Made by a program: the position numbers and the translations under genes
The notes under the pieces: model-generated
Databases searched by the model: none
Told to the model about the DNA's origin: nothing
The model's input: the letters and a program-made list of their open reading frames with translations, nothing else
Assembly: GCA_964194625.1 (NCBI GenBank)
Contig: CAXMNC010000215.1
Location: forward strand, 46,168 to 110,167
Direction of reading: 5' to 3'
Length of the DNA: 64,000 bases
DNA from: SPGG2 sp964194625
GTDB taxonomy: Bacteria > Pseudomonadota > Gammaproteobacteria > Acidiferrobacterales > SPGG2
Shown: positions 52,936 to 62,509 of the stretch, one piece after another
How the letters are laid out: every line of letters begins with the position of its first letter
How positions within the stretch are numbered: position 1 is the stretch's first letter

Positions 52936-55900
52936 ATGCTCAAGTCAGCTACCGACCCTAGCGCCAATGTCGCCATGCGCGCGGCCGCCGGCACCGGGAA
53001 AACCTGGCTGCTCACGAGCCGGTTGGTCAGCCTATTACTCAGGGGGACACCGCCAGGGTCAATACTGGCCATTACATTCACCCGTAAGGCGGCGGCGGAG
53101 ATCTATCGTCGTTTGAGTGAGCGCCTTCTCGCCATGGCGTCGGTCGAAGAAGCAGAGCTGCGCCAGCAACTAGTAGATCTCGGTATCACTCCCACGAATG
53201 CACTGCTTCGCGAGGCACGCGACCTTTTCGAAAGGCTGTTATCCGCCGAACACGAGCTACGTACAACTACGTTCCACGCTTTCTGTCAGGAGATCCTAAG
53301 ACGATTCCCGCTTGAAGCCGAGGTGTCGCCGGGTTTTGAACTACTCGAGTCAACAGCCGAACTCGAGCAAGCCGCGTGGCGGGCGTTAGAACAAGAAGCC
53401 ACGCGCAACCCAAGCGGTCCGCTTGCACTGGCGATAGATACGCTACTACAAGTCGGCGGTGGCGCATTTAGCGCGCGTCGAGCGCTACAAGCATTTCTTG
53501 AGCACCGCAACGACTGGTGGGCTTATACCGAAGGTAAAGCTGACCCATTGGCATTTGCACAGCGGCAGCTACCAACCCTGCTTGAGATCGACGATGAAAA
53601 AGACCCTCCCTTCGAGACAAGCGCTGATGCCGTAATTATGCCGGAGCTTCAACGTTACGTTGAATTACTGTCCCGTCACCCAACGGCAACCAATCTTGAT
53701 CGCGTTGCACAACTCGAGAGCGCATTAAATCAGCAAGCTCTCACGGCAGATGATCAAGTAAAGATTGAGGGTGTATTCCTGACCGCTTCTGGACAGATTC
53801 GTAAGGTGTCACGCAGCCAGCAACTTGAAACCAACCTTGGTAAAGGAGATTGCAAGCAGTTTCTCGCGCTGCACACCACGATCGGTAAGCATATGAAACA
53901 GTTTCGCGAACGCCGCCTAAGACGACAAACCCTTGCTATCAGTATGGCATGGTACCGCTGTGGTCAGTGTCTGCTTGATCATTTTCAGCGTTTAAAGTTG
54001 CAACAAGGTTTCCTAGATTTCAACGACCTAGAATGGAAAACCTACCGCCTGCTTAACCGTAGTCAACATGCCGAATGGATACAATACAAGCTAGATCAAC
54101 GCATCGATCACCTGCTCGTCGATGAATTTCAAGACACTAACCCCACGCAATGGCGATTGTTATTGCCGCTACTGAAGGAGATGGCTGCCGGCAATACACA
54201 ACGACGACGAAGCGTATTTATTGTTGGAGATGAAAAACAGTCCATCTATGGGTTTCGCAGAGCCGACCCAGGTCTTTTTAACACGGCGCAAGAATGGCTG
54301 ACAAATCACGTGGGCGCGACTGTGCTAACTCAAGACAAATCCCGGCGATCGTCTAATGCTATTGTACAGTTTGTCAATCTTGTCTTCGGTAATGAAAATA
54401 AAAGAGCAGACACGAATAGTGGTTCAGACCACAATGGAAATGAGCTTGAGCTGCAAAATTTTCGCGATCATAGCACTCACCATGAGCAACGCTGGGGAAA
54501 GGTCGAGTTACTGCCGCTTATACGTTGGGCGCAACCTTCGTGCGTCGAAGTACCAACACAACTTCGCAACCCCCTGCGTCAGCCACGCAAAATAGAGGAG
54601 GATGAACGATATCGAGAAGAAGGCCGACTTGTTGCCAACAAAATATCAACACTAATCGGACAGACGATAGATGATGATGGCGTGCGTCCATTGGACTATG
54701 ACGACATCATGATCCTGCTACGAGATCGAACTCACGCAGCGGCCTATGAGTCAGCCCTTCGCCACGCCGGTATCCCTTATGTCGGTGCTGGACGCGGAAC
54801 ATTCGTTGCATGCTTAGAGATTCAGGATCTTATGCATTTGCTTCGATGTCTGGTCGTACCCTATGACAATCTGGCCTTCGCTTCTGCCCTGCGTTCGCCG
54901 GTGTTTGCTTGCAGCAACGAGCACCTAACCCTACTCGCAGGCAGCAGCCACCCAAACCATTGGCGCGAGCGCCTCACCAAACTCGCAACAACACTACCGG
55001 AGCATCACCCATTGGCACGCGCCCATCGCCTGATCGAGCGCTGGAGCCGCGTGGCTGACACCATTCCGGTACATGATCTGTTGGACAAAATCTATAGCGA
55101 GGGTAATGTCATTGCGCGCTACGTAAGTAGCTCACCGTCGCATTTACAGATTCGTGTCCAAGCTAACCTACGCCGATTCCTGCAGCTGGCCTTAGAAGTG
55201 GATCATGGCCGATATCCTAGCCTGTCTCGGTTCCTGAGTCGTGTCCCCCTGCTTGCAGATGAGGATCGTTACGCACTAGCACACCTAACGGGCAGCAATC
55301 GTAGTCACGTCCGCATCATGACAATCCACGCCGCCAAGGGTCTCGAAACGCCGGTGGTGTTTCTCGTCGGCGCTATGCGTGACCATCGCGGCCGAAACGC
55401 AGGACTGCGAACACTCGTTGACTGGCCAGTCGAATCGGCGCGGCCCAGACACCTCCATCTAATCGGCAAGAATGAAGACCTAGACAGCACAAGTCGTCAG
55501 ATATTGGATCGAACAAGTGCGGCTGCCCAACGCGAAGAAACGAACCTACTCTATGTTGCCCTTACGCGAGCCAAGCATGCGCTTTTTATCTCTGCGTGTG
55601 AACCTGGTCGCAGGACATCGCGTGGTTGGTACCACTATATCGAGAAGCGCATCAAGTTAATGATGGCCGACAACAATCCAGCATTATCCGGACTCGATAT
55701 CAGACTAACTGCCGATCATGCCGGGGGTGGTGTCGTCATTGAACAGGGTGTGGCGCCTGCGGCCCTTGATCAACCCGATCTGCCGGGCGAACCGGCTGAC
55801 GAAGTCATTGATCCGGCGCTTGCGAAACCCCTCAAGCACGATCAAGGCTCCGCTTTGATTAGTCCCAGTACCGTCGGCAAGCTTCAAAATACCGATATCG

Positions 55901-56412
55901 CGGAGCCCGCGGGCGCTGTCGGCCCAGCGTACGTACGTGGTATCGTGATCCATCGTATGCTTCGGTTGCTCACCAGCAACGTCGATCGAACCGCCGTCGA
56001 GGAACATCTACACTTCGAATTTCAAGACACGTTATCGAAATCATCGTTTGGTACCTACTGGCGGGAAGCATGCGCGGTTGTCGACCACCCGGAATTCAAA
56101 CCCTTTTTTGATCCTCGTGAGTATGAGGAGGCCAGAAACGAAATGCCCATACTCTTTCGACACAAGGGTAAGAATGTATACGGTGCCGTCGATCGGTTAG
56201 TCATTCGCAAGAATGAAATCTGTATTTTGGACTATAAAACACACGAAGATGTTCGATACGAGGAAGCAGTTGCCATTGCCGACACCTTCTACAGCCAGAT
56301 GCATCTGTACGCCACCGGTATCCGAAAACTGTGGCCAACACACAAGTTACGAGTATTGCTGTTGTTTACTGCATTACCGGCGATTGTAGATGTGACGAGT
56401 GCCGTAGAATGA
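52936..56412 (+). CDS. addA: AddA-like UvrD-family helicase-nuclease
   Basis: This 1158-residue protein is the motor subunit of an AddAB-type complex. It has the Walker A AAAGTGKTWL (about residues 16-25), motif Ia ITFTRKAAAE, motif II VDEFQDTNP, GDEKQSIYGFRRAD, a later LLYVALTRAKH (motif VI) and a C-terminal PD-(D/E)XK nuclease with LDYKTHED. Both halves of the pair therefore carry nuclease motifs. RecBCD genes are not in the window. The 347-base gap from addB is longer than usual for the pair. Confidence 0.9.
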   Translation: MLKSATDPSANVAMRAAAGTGKTWLLTSRLVSLLLRGTPPGSILAITFTRKAAAEIYRRLSERLLAMASVEEAELRQQLVDLGITPTNALLREARDLFERLLSAEHELRTTTFHAFCQEILRRFPLEAEVSPGFELLESTAELEQAAWRALEQEATRNPSGPLALAIDTLLQVGGGAFSARRALQAFLEHRNDWWAYTEGKADPLAFAQRQLPTLLEIDDEKDPPFETSADAVIMPELQRYVELLSRHPTATNLDRVAQLESALNQQALTADDQVKIEGVFLTASGQIRKVSRSQQLETNLGKGDCKQFLALHTTIGKHMKQFRERRLRRQTLAISMAWYRCGQCLLDHFQRLKLQQGFLDFNDLEWKTYRLLNRSQHAEWIQYKLDQRIDHLLVDEFQDTNPTQWRLLLPLLKEMAAGNTQRRRSVFIVGDEKQSIYGFRRADPGLFNTAQEWLTNHVGATVLTQDKSRRSSNAIVQFVNLVFGNENKRADTNSGSDHNGNELELQNFRDHSTHHEQRWGKVELLPLIRWAQPSCVEVPTQLRNPLRQPRKIEEDERYREEGRLVANKISTLIGQTIDDDGVRPLDYDDIMILLRDRTHAAAYESALRHAGIPYVGAGRGTFVACLEIQDLMHLLRCLVVPYDNLAFASALRSPVFACSNEHLTLLAGSSHPNHWRERLTKLATTLPEHHPLARAHRLIERWSRVADTIPVHDLLDKIYSEGNVIARYVSSSPSHLQIRVQANLRRFLQLALEVDHGRYPSLSRFLSRVPLLADEDRYALAHLTGSNRSHVRIMTIHAAKGLETPVVFLVGAMRDHRGRNAGLRTLVDWPVESARPRHLHLIGKNEDLDSTSRQILDRTSAAAQREETNLLYVALTRAKHALFISACEPGRRTSRGWYHYIEKRIKLMMADNNPALSGLDIRLTADHAGGGVVIEQGVAPAALDQPDLPGEPADEVIDPALAKPLKHDQGSALISPSTVGKLQNTDIAEPAGAVGPAYVRGIVIHRMLRLLTSNVDRTAVEEHLHFEFQDTLSKSSFGTYWREACAVVDHPEFKPFFDPREYEEARNEMPILFRHKGKNVYGAVDRLVIRKNEICILDYKTHEDVRYEEAVAIADTFYSQMHLYATGIRKLWPTHKLRVLLLFTALPAIVDVTSAVE

Positions 56413-56819
56413 GCCGCGCCTGCGCATCGTGCGGCTGCGCCAAAACGTCCAAAGGGCGCGATTTTCAGAGTCGCCTTCGGCGACAATCATTTTGAACGGG
56501 GCGCCGGTCCCGTACGACGAGTGACTTTTGTTTCGGCAAAAGTCACCAAAACCATTCTCGCCTGCGCCTTCACCCTTCGGGTTCCCTCATTGCCTCGGTC
56601 GCCTCAGCGGGTCCCTCGAAGGGGCATCCTGCCCCTGCGGGTGGACGCGCGAGATCCCTCTCGCGCCCCTTATTCGGGCCGGCCTTCGGCTCGGCGTAAG
56701 GCGGACAAACTACCAATCCCTAGGGGCAGCGCGATGCGCAGGACGCGCGAGTGCCGCGGGCGCATGGATGCGTAGGAGCGGCCTTCGGTTGCCGGGGCGA
56801 AACGCTAAGTCATACATGG
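56413..56819. repeat. GC-rich hairpin/repeat cluster after addA
   Basis: The 407 bases contain several stem-loops: GTCGCC/GGCGAC (about 56471-56485), GTGACTTTTG/CAAAAGTCAC (about 56520-56546), and GC-rich CGCGAGA/TCTCGCG near 56648-56667. A GTAGGAGCGGCCTTCGG phrase near 56773 is of the kind found in REP-like elements. No gene is supported; frames here are stop-poor because of base composition. Confidence 0.65.
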
Positions 56820-57908
56820 TCAGCGAGCGATTACGACCTTGTTTCGCCCGGTCTGTTTTGCGCGATAGAGAGCGGCGTCCGCCTGTTCCAGCAGTGCACT
56901 AGCAGGATCGCTACCCAACTCATCGGAGCGGCGGTCAAGCACTGTTAGCCCAGCAGAAAGCGTCACCGTAAGACGATCCTTAGTACCAGTGTTGAAGGGC
57001 GCGCACTCGACGACATGACGCAGACGTTCGGCAATAGCACTACCCTGTTTTTCAGAAGTCTCGGGCAACAGCAACACAAACTCCTCACCGCCATACCGCG
57101 CCAACACGTCGCTGGCACGAAGATCCTTGCCAAGCAAATCCGCCACTTGCCGCAACACCCGGTCCCCCACCTGGTGACCAAAGGTGTCATTGACCTGTTT
57201 GAAGTGATCGATATCCACCAGCATACAAATCAGTGAGCCGCCCCGCCGGCTCCAACGCGTGAGCTCTTCGTGCAGCCGTCTGTCGAAAAATCGCCGATTG
57301 GCAACACCGGTCAGGGGATCGGTGAGTCCATCTGCCTTCAAACGTTCTCGATTAACCACATTATCGATACACATAGCGCTTACTGCCGCCAAATGTTCCA
57401 AAAAATCAGTACCAGCATTCTGTTGGTAGTGCGTGGGATAACGACTGGCCTGATTGAGTGAGCCAATGAGCTTGCCGCGCAAAACCAGTGGCATTAGCGC
57501 CATCGAAGCCAATTGATCTTTGTAAGACGGGAACAACACCGACTGCAGGTTAGCGTTGCAGGGGCCTAAATTTGGTCTCGGCGAATCCGAAAACAATGAC
57601 TCCAGCGAATCGCGGCTTATGGTGACAAACTCGCTGTCGTCCAAACGTGGCTCAGTCTCTTGGGCAAGTAGCCGCGCCAACGCATAGTCCGGGTCCAGAC
57701 AGGCAATACTGGCGCAGCTAACGTTCGGAAAGGTATCGCGGATACCGCCGATGAGTAACTTGATCAGTTCACGCAGAGAAGGCGCCCCAATGATGTCGAC
57801 TTCAATGTGCCTAAAGCCCAGCCAAATGCGCTCATTGTCGCGAATCTGGGCCTGTATTTGGGCCATATCTTCGCTGTTGTCTGTAGGCCAAGAATCTCGT
57901 GTCACCAA
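56820..57908 (-). CDS. Diguanylate cyclase with DUF484/GAF-like sensor
   Basis: The protein makes c-di-GMP from GTP. The 362 residues have an N-terminal region (about 10-185) resembling DUF484/GAF sensor modules, and a GGDEF domain (about 190-360) with active-site GGEEF at 273-277 and an inhibitory-site RASD at 264-267, five residues upstream, so product inhibition is expected. DPLTGVANRRFFD marks the domain start. The start is TTG at 57908 (AGGA upstream) or the next codon, GTG. No transmembrane segment is seen. Confidence 0.9.
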   Translation of the reverse strand: MVTRDSWPTDNSEDMAQIQAQIRDNERIWLGFRHIEVDIIGAPSLRELIKLLIGGIRDTFPNVSCASIACLDPDYALARLLAQETEPRLDDSEFVTISRDSLESLFSDSPRPNLGPCNANLQSVLFPSYKDQLASMALMPLVLRGKLIGSLNQASRYPTHYQQNAGTDFLEHLAAVSAMCIDNVVNRERLKADGLTDPLTGVANRRFFDRRLHEELTRWSRRGGSLICMLVDIDHFKQVNDTFGHQVGDRVLRQVADLLGKDLRASDVLARYGGEEFVLLLPETSEKQGSAIAERLRHVVECAPFNTGTKDRLTVTLSAGLTVLDRRSDELGSDPASALLEQADAALYRAKQTGRNKVVIAR

Positions 57909-58338
57909 TCGGGGTTCCTCAGGCTAGCACCACGACTTCAGCGAGCAGCTATTGTTGCCACACGACGACGCCTGGGTGCCATTTTCCGGCCGCGTCCACC
58001 ATCTGTGCACACCAACATAACGTCCTACCTGGCTGTGGTCAATCCGAGGGGGTGTCGCTAAGTGTTTGAGGAGAGGCTACTTTGTAGCGACCTAACTTGG
58101 TGACCGGCGCGGGCCATCGGCCACGGATTCGAGTGACAATGCGCGGCGCGCCCCGACGCAGACCTGTCAAAACCCCGGCGCAAGCAGCGCGTCACCATGC
58201 TAGATAGCCACCCCACCCTTTCTGTCCTTTAGAATTATCTGCATAACTTTCAATATGTTATGAGCCTGCTCGACTTTTGACCATGGCCTCTACGTCAACC
58301 TAGCGCGGCATCGGTTAGTCGAGTTTTCGGCACATTAA
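57909..58338. other. Intergenic region between the two GGDEF genes
   Basis: The 430 bases between divergent genes show no convincing coding frame. A small inverted repeat, CATAAC (58242-58247) and GTTATG (58257-58262), lies about 80 bases before the plus-strand gene, in an AT-rich stretch that could hold its promoter. Confidence 0.4.
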
Positions 58339-60243
58339 ATGCACGACATGTTCTCGTTGGGATTTCACAGGTGCAAAAGGATGAAGCCTACCGACGACAA
58401 GGATACGTTGGCGCTGGCTGAAACAGCCAAGCGTGCGTTTTCGACACTAGCCCCACACAGTCGGCGTCGTCCACTAGCCGGTGACGTACCAAATGTTACT
58501 CCCACCACCTCGGGTTACAGTCTAGACGGTCAATCCCTAGCACACACTCAAGAAACTGAAAATCCAATAACAGCGCTGCGAGAGCGACATACACGACAAC
58601 ATCGACTCGAATTGATTCTAGATCATGCGCCACAGGCCATCATCACGTTTAATGCCACAGGGGTCATCGATAGCATCAACCAAGCATCAGCGAAGTTATT
58701 CGACTATCGAGAAGATAGAATGGTGGGTGAGCGTGTTAGTTTGTTGATCGCACCGCCGAACACATGGAACGGCAAGAAAGACTATTTGGCCTATTTCCTC
58801 AATACCGAGTTGGAGCGTTTTATCTCGGCAGAAGGCGAAGTGGTCGGACGCCGCAACGGAGGTGCCACCTTTCCCATGGCTATCAGGTTAAGTGCGCCAA
58901 CCTTAGACGGTGAACCGCTGTATACAGCGCTGTTATCCGACATTAGCGAGCATAAGGCTATGCTCGACAACCTCACCGCAATGGCCGAACACGATGGTCT
59001 TACCGGTCTCTATAACCGCACATACTTTCAACAAGAACTAGACCGTGTGGTGGATTGTGCCAGACGGACGGGTCAGCGCTATAGCTTATTGTATATCGAT
59101 CTCGATAACTTCAAGTTCATCAATGACACGCTTGGACACGCTGCCGGGGATCGCCTTCTAGGCGAGATCTCCAAAGAGTTGCTCAAACGTGCTCGCCAGC
59201 GTGACTTGGTTGCCCGTTTTGGTGGCGATGAGTTCACCGTACTTCTTTACGATATTGATCCAAAGTTGAGTGTTGAGGTCGCTGAGTCGTTTCGCAAAAG
59301 ACTATCAGATTACGTCTTTGTACACGGTGGTGAGGCAATTCAGGTGGGCTGCTCAATTGGAGCTGCCGTTATTGGCGCCGAGAGTACAAGCGCCGAGGAA
59401 GCACTATCGAGGGCCGACCTGTCATGTCACCTGGCGAAACGCAGTGGTCGTAATCGCATTCACCTATTCAACCCAGCCGATCATGCCGATGTCGCTACGA
59501 TGACCGCCGACATGGGCTGGTCAAGACGGATTAAACATGCCATCGATAATGGGCGATTCGCACTCGCCTGCCAACCCATCGTATCTACGCAAGACCGCAC
59601 GCTCGAATCATTTGAGGTCTTAATTCGCATGTTAGATGAAGATGAAAGTCTGATCATGCCCGGGGGCTTTTTGGCGACAGCAGAGCGGTTTGGGTTCGCA
59701 AACGACATCGATAGATGGGTCATCGTCCACGGCATAGATAAACTGATAGAGCAGCGACGTACGGCTCCGAACGCACGTTACTCCATCAATCTCTCAGCCC
59801 AAACGCTGTCTGATCCTTCTATTTGTGACTTCATCGTCGAGAAACTCGAAACCAGTGGCCTCGACCCCACCGCACTAACTTTTGAAATTACGGAAACGGC
59901 GGCCATCGCAGATATGAACGTAGCGGCTAAGCTCCTATCCCGATTGCAACGAATCGGCTGCAAGATCGCACTGGATGACTTCGGTTCGGGCATGCCATCG
60001 TTTGCGTATCTCAAGAACCTACCGGTGGACATCGTCAAGATCGATGGGCATTTCGTAAAACAGCTCGCGGAGAATCCGGTCGATCAGGCAATAGTTAAGG
60101 GCATGAATGAAATCGTTCATGCCTTGGGGAAGAAAACGGTTGCGGAGTTTGTAGAAAACGAAGAGAGTTTTCGTCTTCTGGGTGTCTACGGCGTCGATTA
60201 CGCCCAGGGCTATTACCTTGGGCGACCGGAACTTAAGGGTTGA
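58339..60243 (+). CDS. PAS-GGDEF-EAL dual-domain c-di-GMP protein
   Basis: The 634 residues have a PAS domain (about 90-205; NATGVIDSINQASAKLFDY), a GGDEF domain (about 215-380) with intact GGDEF near residue 295 and RQRD (I-site) before it, and an EAL domain (about 390-634). In the EAL part the signature is EVL (ESFEVLIRM), with INLSAQTL, FEITETA, DDFGSG and KIDGHFV; the catalytic Glu of E(A/V)L is kept. Both synthesis and hydrolysis are possible. The start is the ATG at 58339; an ATG at 58381 is an alternative. No membrane segment is evident. Confidence 0.92.
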   Translation: MHDMFSLGFHRCKRMKPTDDKDTLALAETAKRAFSTLAPHSRRRPLAGDVPNVTPTTSGYSLDGQSLAHTQETENPITALRERHTRQHRLELILDHAPQAIITFNATGVIDSINQASAKLFDYREDRMVGERVSLLIAPPNTWNGKKDYLAYFLNTELERFISAEGEVVGRRNGGATFPMAIRLSAPTLDGEPLYTALLSDISEHKAMLDNLTAMAEHDGLTGLYNRTYFQQELDRVVDCARRTGQRYSLLYIDLDNFKFINDTLGHAAGDRLLGEISKELLKRARQRDLVARFGGDEFTVLLYDIDPKLSVEVAESFRKRLSDYVFVHGGEAIQVGCSIGAAVIGAESTSAEEALSRADLSCHLAKRSGRNRIHLFNPADHADVATMTADMGWSRRIKHAIDNGRFALACQPIVSTQDRTLESFEVLIRMLDEDESLIMPGGFLATAERFGFANDIDRWVIVHGIDKLIEQRRTAPNARYSINLSAQTLSDPSICDFIVEKLETSGLDPTALTFEITETAAIADMNVAAKLLSRLQRIGCKIALDDFGSGMPSFAYLKNLPVDIVKIDGHFVKQLAENPVDQAIVKGMNEIVHALGKKTVAEFVENEESFRLLGVYGVDYAQGYYLGRPELKG

Positions 60244-60294
60244 TGTACAACAGCAACGTGGCCTAGAGTACGAGCTACTGATCACCAACCAACA

Positions 60295-60492
60295 CTATTC
60301 CTTCTTATTGCTGGTCTCCTTGCGTTGCGCCTGGACTGATTTAGGGGCGTCTACACCCAAGCGCACTTCGTCGCCTTTTATCGCAAGAACAGTTACTTCG
60401 ATATCGTCACCAATACACAACGTCTCTGCATCATGCCGCCTCTCCCACTTCGTGGCCCACACAAAAAATGCTACGGCCCGTAAAGCATACAA
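60295..60492 (-). pseudogene. Degenerate CsrA-like gene
   Basis: From ETLCIGDDIEVTVL to KGDEVRLGVDAPKSVQAQRKE the frame is plainly CsrA, including the Arg equivalent to R44. The N-terminus, which should read MLILTRRVG, is instead KWERRHDA preceded by unrelated residues, with one extra residue before ETL. The first beta strand of CsrA forms half of the RNA-binding surface, so the protein is likely inactive or altered. No good ribosome-binding site precedes a suitable start. Confidence 0.7.
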
Positions 60493-60692
60493 GCCGCTCT
60501 ATTATTCTTATCCCCCGTTGTTATTCTGAAAGTGCTAGATGAGTATCCTTCTGGGGATCTATATTTTAGGGGTCGAAAAAAACGGCTGCAAGATATTAAA
60601 TCAGAATTTCGAGCCTTTCTGACTTAATGGTAATGTTGAATACGTATGCGGATGATGCGGATATTTGAGAGGCTAGGGTCCTCTGTGAAACG

Positions 60693-60791
60693 TTAGGAGG
60701 AGCCCTCACACGTTTCGGCCTCCTCCTCAGCCGTAAGCATCGCTGACTTTACGCAGTTTCTGCCATCACGCTTCGCATCATACAATGCCTT
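60693..60791 (-). pseudogene. GGDEF-domain C-terminal scrap
   Basis: A 33-codon minus-strand piece reads KALYDAKRDGRNCVK and then an acidic tail, the characteristic end of a GGDEF domain, with no upstream domain. It is joined to nuclease-derived DNA in a different frame. Confidence 0.65.
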
Positions 60792-60994
60792 GTTTTCGGA
60801 TCTGCGTAGAGCCGCCTGTCCTCTGGGCTCTGTTCGTGTTGGTATTTCTTGTAGTGCCAGGCGAACCCAGTCTTAATTTGTTCCAGACACGCATCGACCC
60901 CATCAAGTAGGACTTTCCCTACAATGCGGCCATAGCGGTCCCGCTTTTGGTATTCAATCGTTACTTGTTGGCCCGCTACTAGAGAAGCTAAGTG
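60749..60994 (-). pseudogene. Thermonuclease (SNase) C-terminal fragment
   Basis: The 81-codon minus-strand frame begins after an in-frame TAA (60995-60997) and reads HLASLVAG, KRDRYGRIVGKVLLDG, TGFAWHYKKYQ and EQSPEDRRLYAD, which is the second half of a staphylococcal nuclease domain. After YAD the family sequence is lost. It overlaps the GGDEF scrap in another frame. Confidence 0.75.
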
Positions 60995-61006
60995 TTAGCG
61001 GGAAGC
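60932..61006. repeat. Imperfect direct repeat, left copy (SNase-derived)
   Basis: These 75 bases match 62544-62618 at 61 positions by direct comparison (about 81%). Both copies encode the same nuclease segment ending in DRY, and they flank the HD-GYP gene 1.6 kb apart. Confidence 0.75.
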
Positions 61007-61231
61007 TACAGCCCGCAAAGTTAGAACATGCAACAAAATGAACTATACTTTTTGTGTGGTTCAGCAATCCCAGGGAATGGGGCGTGAGTTGCCATAGCCG
61101 CATCAGCGCTTTCCATATACGGACGCGTGAGCGCCACGCCAAGGACGTCGCGCGCCGCCCCGCTCGCACTCAATTCCTACTCGATAAGGACAGACAAGGG
61201 ACGAATCCTTGCCAAGAGGGGTGATACGGTT

Positions 61232-62509
61232 ATGAAAAAGAAAGTTGATGTCGATGATCTGAAACGGGGCATGTACGTCAGCGCGTTGGATCGCCCATGG
61301 CGCGATACCCCCTTTTTCTTTCAAGGCTTTGAAATCACGGACGATGAGGAGTTGGCCCAGCTAAAGCAGCACTGTAAGTACGTCTATATAGATGCCGATT
61401 ACCAGACGGAGACGGCCCCGCAGGTACTTACCCCGCCGCGTGCGCGCACGCCCACAGTCGGGCCGGCGGAAACAGATCAAAAACCGGTCCTCCGCATTAT
61501 CGCCGAAGACGCCACCGCGCATCGTCCCCGACGGGTCTACCGCGATGAGACGACCATCGAGCAGGAGGCCGAGGCGATCCGGGAAACACACGAGCAGGCC
61601 ACCATGCTGATTCCCACCATTATGGAAGACGTCCATCTGGGCAAGAGCGTCGATACTGCTGGCGCAAAGAAGGCAGTAGGGCGCATGGCAAGAAGCGTGC
61701 TTCGGAATCCCGATGCGCTCGTGTGTTTCGCGCAGCTGAAGAAAAGGGACGACTACACGGCCCTTCATTGTCTGCGAGTCTCCATCCTAGCGCTCGCTTT
61801 CGGTCGCCACCTCGGGCTCGATGAAGAAAACCTCAACCTCCTCGGGATCGGAGCGCTATTGCACGATGTCGGAAAGATGCGCGTTCCGGACGCCATCTTG
61901 AACAAACCCGGCAAGCTCACAGACCGCGAGTATGAGATCATGAAAAGCCATGTCCCATTGGGTGTGCAGATCCTGGAACGAACGAACGCCATACCGGTGA
62001 AAGCCCTTGAGGTGACCCGCTTACATCATGAGCGATACGGCGGAAAGGGCTACATGGAGAACCTTAAGGGCGACCAGATCACCGAGTTCGGTTTAATAAG
62101 CGCGATCGTTGACGTCTATGATGCCATCACCAGTGACCGCGTCTACAAAGACGGCATTGCATCACTGGATGCGCTGAAGAAAATGTATGAATGGCGTGGA
62201 CGGGATTTTCATCCGGCGCTGTTGGAGCAGTTCATCCAGTGTATCGGCATCTTTCCGATCGGCAGTGTTGTTGTGCTCAACACCAGCGAGGTCGGCGTAA
62301 TAAGAACGCTGAACCGCGAGCAGCGCCTCAAACCTCAGGTGGTGCTGGTCATGAAGCCCGACAAGACGCGCTACCCCGCCCTGCGGGCAGTGGATCTTGC
62401 CCTCGAGACCGCGCCGACTGGCAAGCCATACGAAATAACAGAAGTCGTACCTCCGGCCATGTTCAATATCCAGCCGGCGGACTACCTGCCGGTGAGGGCG
62501 GTGGCTTAG
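61232..62509 (+). CDS. HD-GYP domain protein with N-terminal DUF3391 (probable c-di-GMP phosphodiesterase)
   Basis: HD-GYP enzymes hydrolyse c-di-GMP. I start at the ATG at 61232 (KKKVDVDDLKRGMYVSALD), the normal DUF3391 beginning; the frame extends 35 codons upstream without family similarity. The 425 residues contain DUF3391 (1-150) and the HD-GYP core: LLHDVGKMRVP near residue 211, then HVPLG, and TRLHHERYGGKGY. The GYP motif reads YGGKGYM instead of DGxGYP, so the signature is degenerate at its end, though metal ligands look intact. The gene lies between two nuclease fragments. Confidence 0.88.
   Translation: MKKKVDVDDLKRGMYVSALDRPWRDTPFFFQGFEITDDEELAQLKQHCKYVYIDADYQTETAPQVLTPPRARTPTVGPAETDQKPVLRIIAEDATAHRPRRVYRDETTIEQEAEAIRETHEQATMLIPTIMEDVHLGKSVDTAGAKKAVGRMARSVLRNPDALVCFAQLKKRDDYTALHCLRVSILALAFGRHLGLDEENLNLLGIGALLHDVGKMRVPDAILNKPGKLTDREYEIMKSHVPLGVQILERTNAIPVKALEVTRLHHERYGGKGYMENLKGDQITEFGLISAIVDVYDAITSDRVYKDGIASLDALKKMYEWRGRDFHPALLEQFIQCIGIFPIGSVVVLNTSEVGVIRTLNREQRLKPQVVLVMKPDKTRYPALRAVDLALETAPTGKPYEITEVVPPAMFNIQPADYLPVRAVA

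Noticed and set aside
57807..58061. Plus-strand frame of 84 codons before the GGDEF-EAL gene
   Set aside because: It overlaps the diguanylate cyclase start in antisense and has no protein-like features.
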